The notes beneath the pieces were generated by a model that saw nothing but the letters and a program-made list of their open reading frames with translations, made no database searches and was not told the origin of the DNA. 64,000 nt of DNA from Pseudocalidococcus sp964653145 (GTDB lineage Bacteria > Cyanobacteriota > Cyanobacteriia > Thermosynechococcales > Thermosynechococcaceae), in assembly GCA_964653145.1 (NCBI GenBank), contig CAZZCG010000006.1, positions 76,925-140,924 of the forward strand. The letters run 5' to 3'. Position numbers and translations under genes: made by a program. Shown one piece after another: positions 61,941-64,000 of this stretch. Within the stretch, counting starts at the first letter, position 1. The number at the start of each line of letters is the position of its first letter.

Positions 61941-63851
61941 ATGTCGCAACTGTCCAGGGAATTTCAAGATCAGTTTGATGTTGTGGTTGTGGGGGCCGGC
62001 CATTCCGGTTGTGAGGCCGCTCTGGCTTCAGCGCGCTTAGGCTGTAAAACCCTATTATTAACCCTCAATCTGGATAAAATTGCTTGGCAACCCTGTAATC
62101 CAGCGGTCGGCGGCCCGGCCAAGTCCCAATTGGTGCATGAAGTGGATGCCTTGGGCGGTGAAATTGGGCGAATGACGGATCGCACCTATCTCCAAAAGCG
62201 TTTATTGAATAATTCTCGCGGGCCGGCGGTCTGGGCATTACGGGCGCAAACGGATAAACGGGAATATGCGGCCCTGATGAAGCAGATTGTCGAAAATGAG
62301 CCGAATCTCCTCGTCCGTGAGGGCATGGTTACGGATTTAATTTTGGGCCCCAATGATGAGATTCAAGGCGTGCAAACCTATTTTGGTGTTGCTTTTGCCT
62401 GCCAGGCCGTGGTCTTGACAACCGGAACGTTCTTGGGTGGGCGCATCTGGGTTGGGAATAAATCCATGGCCGCGGGTCGGGCTGGGGAATTTGCGGCAGA
62501 AGGGTTAACGAATACCCTGAAAAATCTTGGGTTTGAAATTGGGCGCTTGAAAACGGGAACGCCGGCACGGGTAGATAAACGCTCGGTGAACTACGACCTG
62601 ATGGAGCCCCAACCCCCGGATGAGGATCTGCGCTGGTTTAGTTTTGACCCCCAGGCCTGGACAGAGCGGGAACAACTAAATTGCTATCTCACCCACACCA
62701 CAGAAAAAACCCATCAACTGATTCGGGATAATTTGCACCTAACGCCGGTCTATGGGGGTTGGGTGGATGCCAAGGGCCCGCGCTACTGTCCCAGCATTGA
62801 AGATAAAATTGTCCGCTTTGCCGATAAGGCCAGTCATCAAATTTTCATTGAGCCAGAAGGACGAGACACGCCAGAACTGTATATTCAAGGCTTTTCGACA
62901 GGACTCCCCGAAAACTTACAGTTGCAGCTTTTACGGACATTACCCGGCCTGGAATCCTGCATCATGTTACGCCCGGCCTATGCGGTGGAATACGACTATC
63001 TGCCAGCAACCCAGTGCTATCCAACCTTGATGACGAAAAAAATCAACGGCTTGTTTTGCGCGGGGCAAATTAATGGCACCACAGGCTACGAAGAGGCAGC
63101 AGCCCAGGGATTAGTGGCCGGAATTAACGCGGCTCGGTTAGTCAAAGAGCAGGAACCAGTGATTTTCCCCCGGGAACAGAGCTATCTTGGCACGTTAATT
63201 GATGACCTGTGTACGAAAGATTTGCGCGAACCCTATCGAATGCTGACCAGCCGCTCCGAATATCGGTTAATTTTGCGCTCTGACAATGCGGATCACCGGT
63301 TAACCCCCTTGGGACGGGAAATTGGCTTAATTGATGATCGCCGCTGGGCCCTTTACCAAACCAAACAAGCCCAATTGGCTGCTGAAACGGATCGCCTCGA
63401 ACAGACCCGGATTAAAGAACATAGCCCAGAAGGTCAAGCCATTGCCCAGGCCACGGGTTCGGCGATTAAAGGTTCCATGACGTTAGCTGAACTACTCCGG
63501 CGGTCGGGCTTTCACTACCAAGATTTAGAACAGCAGGGCCTTGGGGATGAAACCCTAGAGCGGGCGGTGAAAGAAGGGGTGGAAATTGCGATTAAGTATG
63601 CAGGCTACATTGAACGGCAACAGCGGCAAATTGAGCACATGGCTCGCCAAGAACATCGGAAACTGCCACCAGATCTCGACTATAACCAGATTGCAACCCT
63701 CGCCAAGGAATCCCGCGAGAAACTGATGCAAGTGCGCCCCCTAACCATTGGCCAGGCCAGTCGCATTGGGGGTGTGAATCCCGCGGATATTAACGCTCTA
63801 CTCCTCTACTTGGAACTTAAAACCGTCCGCAAAGAATTATTGGTATCCTAG
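61941..63851 (+). CDS. mnmG: tRNA uridine-5-carboxymethylaminomethyl synthesis enzyme
   Basis: MnmG (GidA) works with MnmE to modify the wobble uridine of tRNAs. The 636-residue FAD protein starts at the ATG at 61941 (MSQLSREFQDQFDVVVVGAG). The dinucleotide site is VVVGAGHSGCEAALASARLG near the start. PCNPAVGGPAKSQLVHEVDALGGEIG and RGPAVWALRAQTDKREY are the GIDA signatures, and the C-terminal helical domain has RIGGVNPADINALLLYLE, which contacts the tRNA. It converges with pyrG with 29 bases between. The tRNA-Lys(UUU) of this window is a typical substrate. Confidence 0.97.
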   Translation: MSQLSREFQDQFDVVVVGAGHSGCEAALASARLGCKTLLLTLNLDKIAWQPCNPAVGGPAKSQLVHEVDALGGEIGRMTDRTYLQKRLLNNSRGPAVWALRAQTDKREYAALMKQIVENEPNLLVREGMVTDLILGPNDEIQGVQTYFGVAFACQAVVLTTGTFLGGRIWVGNKSMAAGRAGEFAAEGLTNTLKNLGFEIGRLKTGTPARVDKRSVNYDLMEPQPPDEDLRWFSFDPQAWTEREQLNCYLTHTTEKTHQLIRDNLHLTPVYGGWVDAKGPRYCPSIEDKIVRFADKASHQIFIEPEGRDTPELYIQGFSTGLPENLQLQLLRTLPGLESCIMLRPAYAVEYDYLPATQCYPTLMTKKINGLFCAGQINGTTGYEEAAAQGLVAGINAARLVKEQEPVIFPREQSYLGTLIDDLCTKDLREPYRMLTSRSEYRLILRSDNADHRLTPLGREIGLIDDRRWALYQTKQAQLAAETDRLEQTRIKEHSPEGQAIAQATGSAIKGSMTLAELLRRSGFHYQDLEQQGLGDETLERAVKEGVEIAIKYAGYIERQQRQIEHMARQEHRKLPPDLDYNQIATLAKESREKLMQVRPLTIGQASRIGGVNPADINALLLYLELKTVRKELLVS

Positions 63852-63880
63852 CCTCCCCCTGGGAACGTTGAAGCAAATAC

Positions 63881-64000
63881 CTAAACCAGAATGGGCTCAG
63901 GCTGGGTCGAGAATTTCAACGCGGCCTGGAGAAGTCCGGCAAACAGCGGATGGGGAGCACTCGGGCGCGACCGAAACTCTGGGTGAAATTGAACTGCAAT
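63881..64000 (-). CDS. pyrG: CTP synthase, C-terminal end (cut by window edge)
   Basis: On the minus strand the frame entering from the right edge reads IAVQFHPEFRSRPSAPHPLF, then AGLLQAALKFSTQPEPILV and TAG at 63883-63881. QFHPEFRSRP carries the histidine and glutamate of the glutaminase triad of PyrG, the last step of CTP formation. Only the final 39 residues are inside the window. The identity is firm from this block. Confidence 0.92.
   Translation of the reverse strand: MAVQFHPEFRSRPSAPHPLFAGLLQAALKFSTQPEPILV

Noticed and set aside
1..64000. Defence island, CRISPR array, insertion sequence or toxin-antitoxin pair
   Set aside because: Read on both strands, I found no cas, transposase or restriction gene and no direct-repeat array; the one Uma2-type protein is a common cyanobacterial family and not evidence of a defence system.

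Overview
The window is ordinary chromosomal DNA of a cyanobacterium. Evidence: phosphoribulokinase with its two P-loop cysteines, a three-domain flavodiiron protein, a PAM68-type photosystem II assembly factor next to rpsO, an SLH/OprB-type outer-membrane porin, a DnaE catalytic subunit ending in an N-terminal split intein, and several cyanobacterial families of unknown function (DUF3318, DUF3326, DUF2854, DUF6671). The classical cyanobacterial repeat HIP1 (GCGATCGC) was found only twice. A different palindrome, CCAGGCCTGG, is scattered everywhere. This may suit the Thermosynechococcus / Synechococcus PCC 6312 type of lineage, but that placement is inference. No mobile element, CRISPR array, rRNA operon or prophage was found. 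One tRNA (Lys, UUU) is present.

Layout. 1-5.5 kb: end of a PAS sensor gene, topA, and a divergent signalling pair (response regulator-PP2C phosphatase and an RsbW-like kinase). 5.5-12 kb, all minus strand: prk, a FIST sensor protein, a small membrane protein, flavodiiron flv3-like and glgC. 12.3-25 kb, all plus strand: CHAD protein, EF-hand protein, dnaE-N with split intein, ferritin-like protein, dapA, RNase J, DUF3318, DUF6671, tRNA-Lys, a small ORF overlapping a DUF3326 gene, and an O-methyltransferase. 25-28.6 kb, minus: cysteine desulfurase, methyltransferase, a membrane protein, PAM68 and rpsO. 28.8-31.9 kb: holin-like membrane protein, CobT-like protein, MFS transporter and a small hypothetical.

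31.9-38.8 kb is the least ordinary part. It has a 540-bp gene-free stretch with nested inverted repeats, a P-type-ATPase-like protein that lacks the catalytic motifs, a 47-residue single-helix protein, a zinc-ribbon protein, a 50-residue membrane protein, a repeat-containing gene interrupted by a 10-N assembly gap, and a GTPase with a DUF697 tail. 39.2-43 kb: a highly expressed-looking porin with a clear terminator, then two coupled amino-acid ABC permease genes.

43-50.6 kb, minus: glyQ, a TVP38-type membrane protein, an EamA exporter with an overlapping MarR regulator, metH and a Uma2-type nuclease. 50.7-64 kb: ABC exporter, prmC, pyruvate kinase with an extra PEP-utilizer-like domain, aldo/keto reductase, ExoD, lepB overlapping cobU tail-to-tail, rdgB, a periplasmic substrate-binding lipoprotein, yajQ, DUF2854, mnmG and the 3' end of pyrG.

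Most of the window is housekeeping and photosynthetic carbon/redox metabolism (prk, glgC, pyk, flavodiiron protein). The items most worth following are the degenerate P-type ATPase region, the abundant CCAGGCCTGG palindrome and its absence from the porin gene, and the collapsed repeat at the N-gap.
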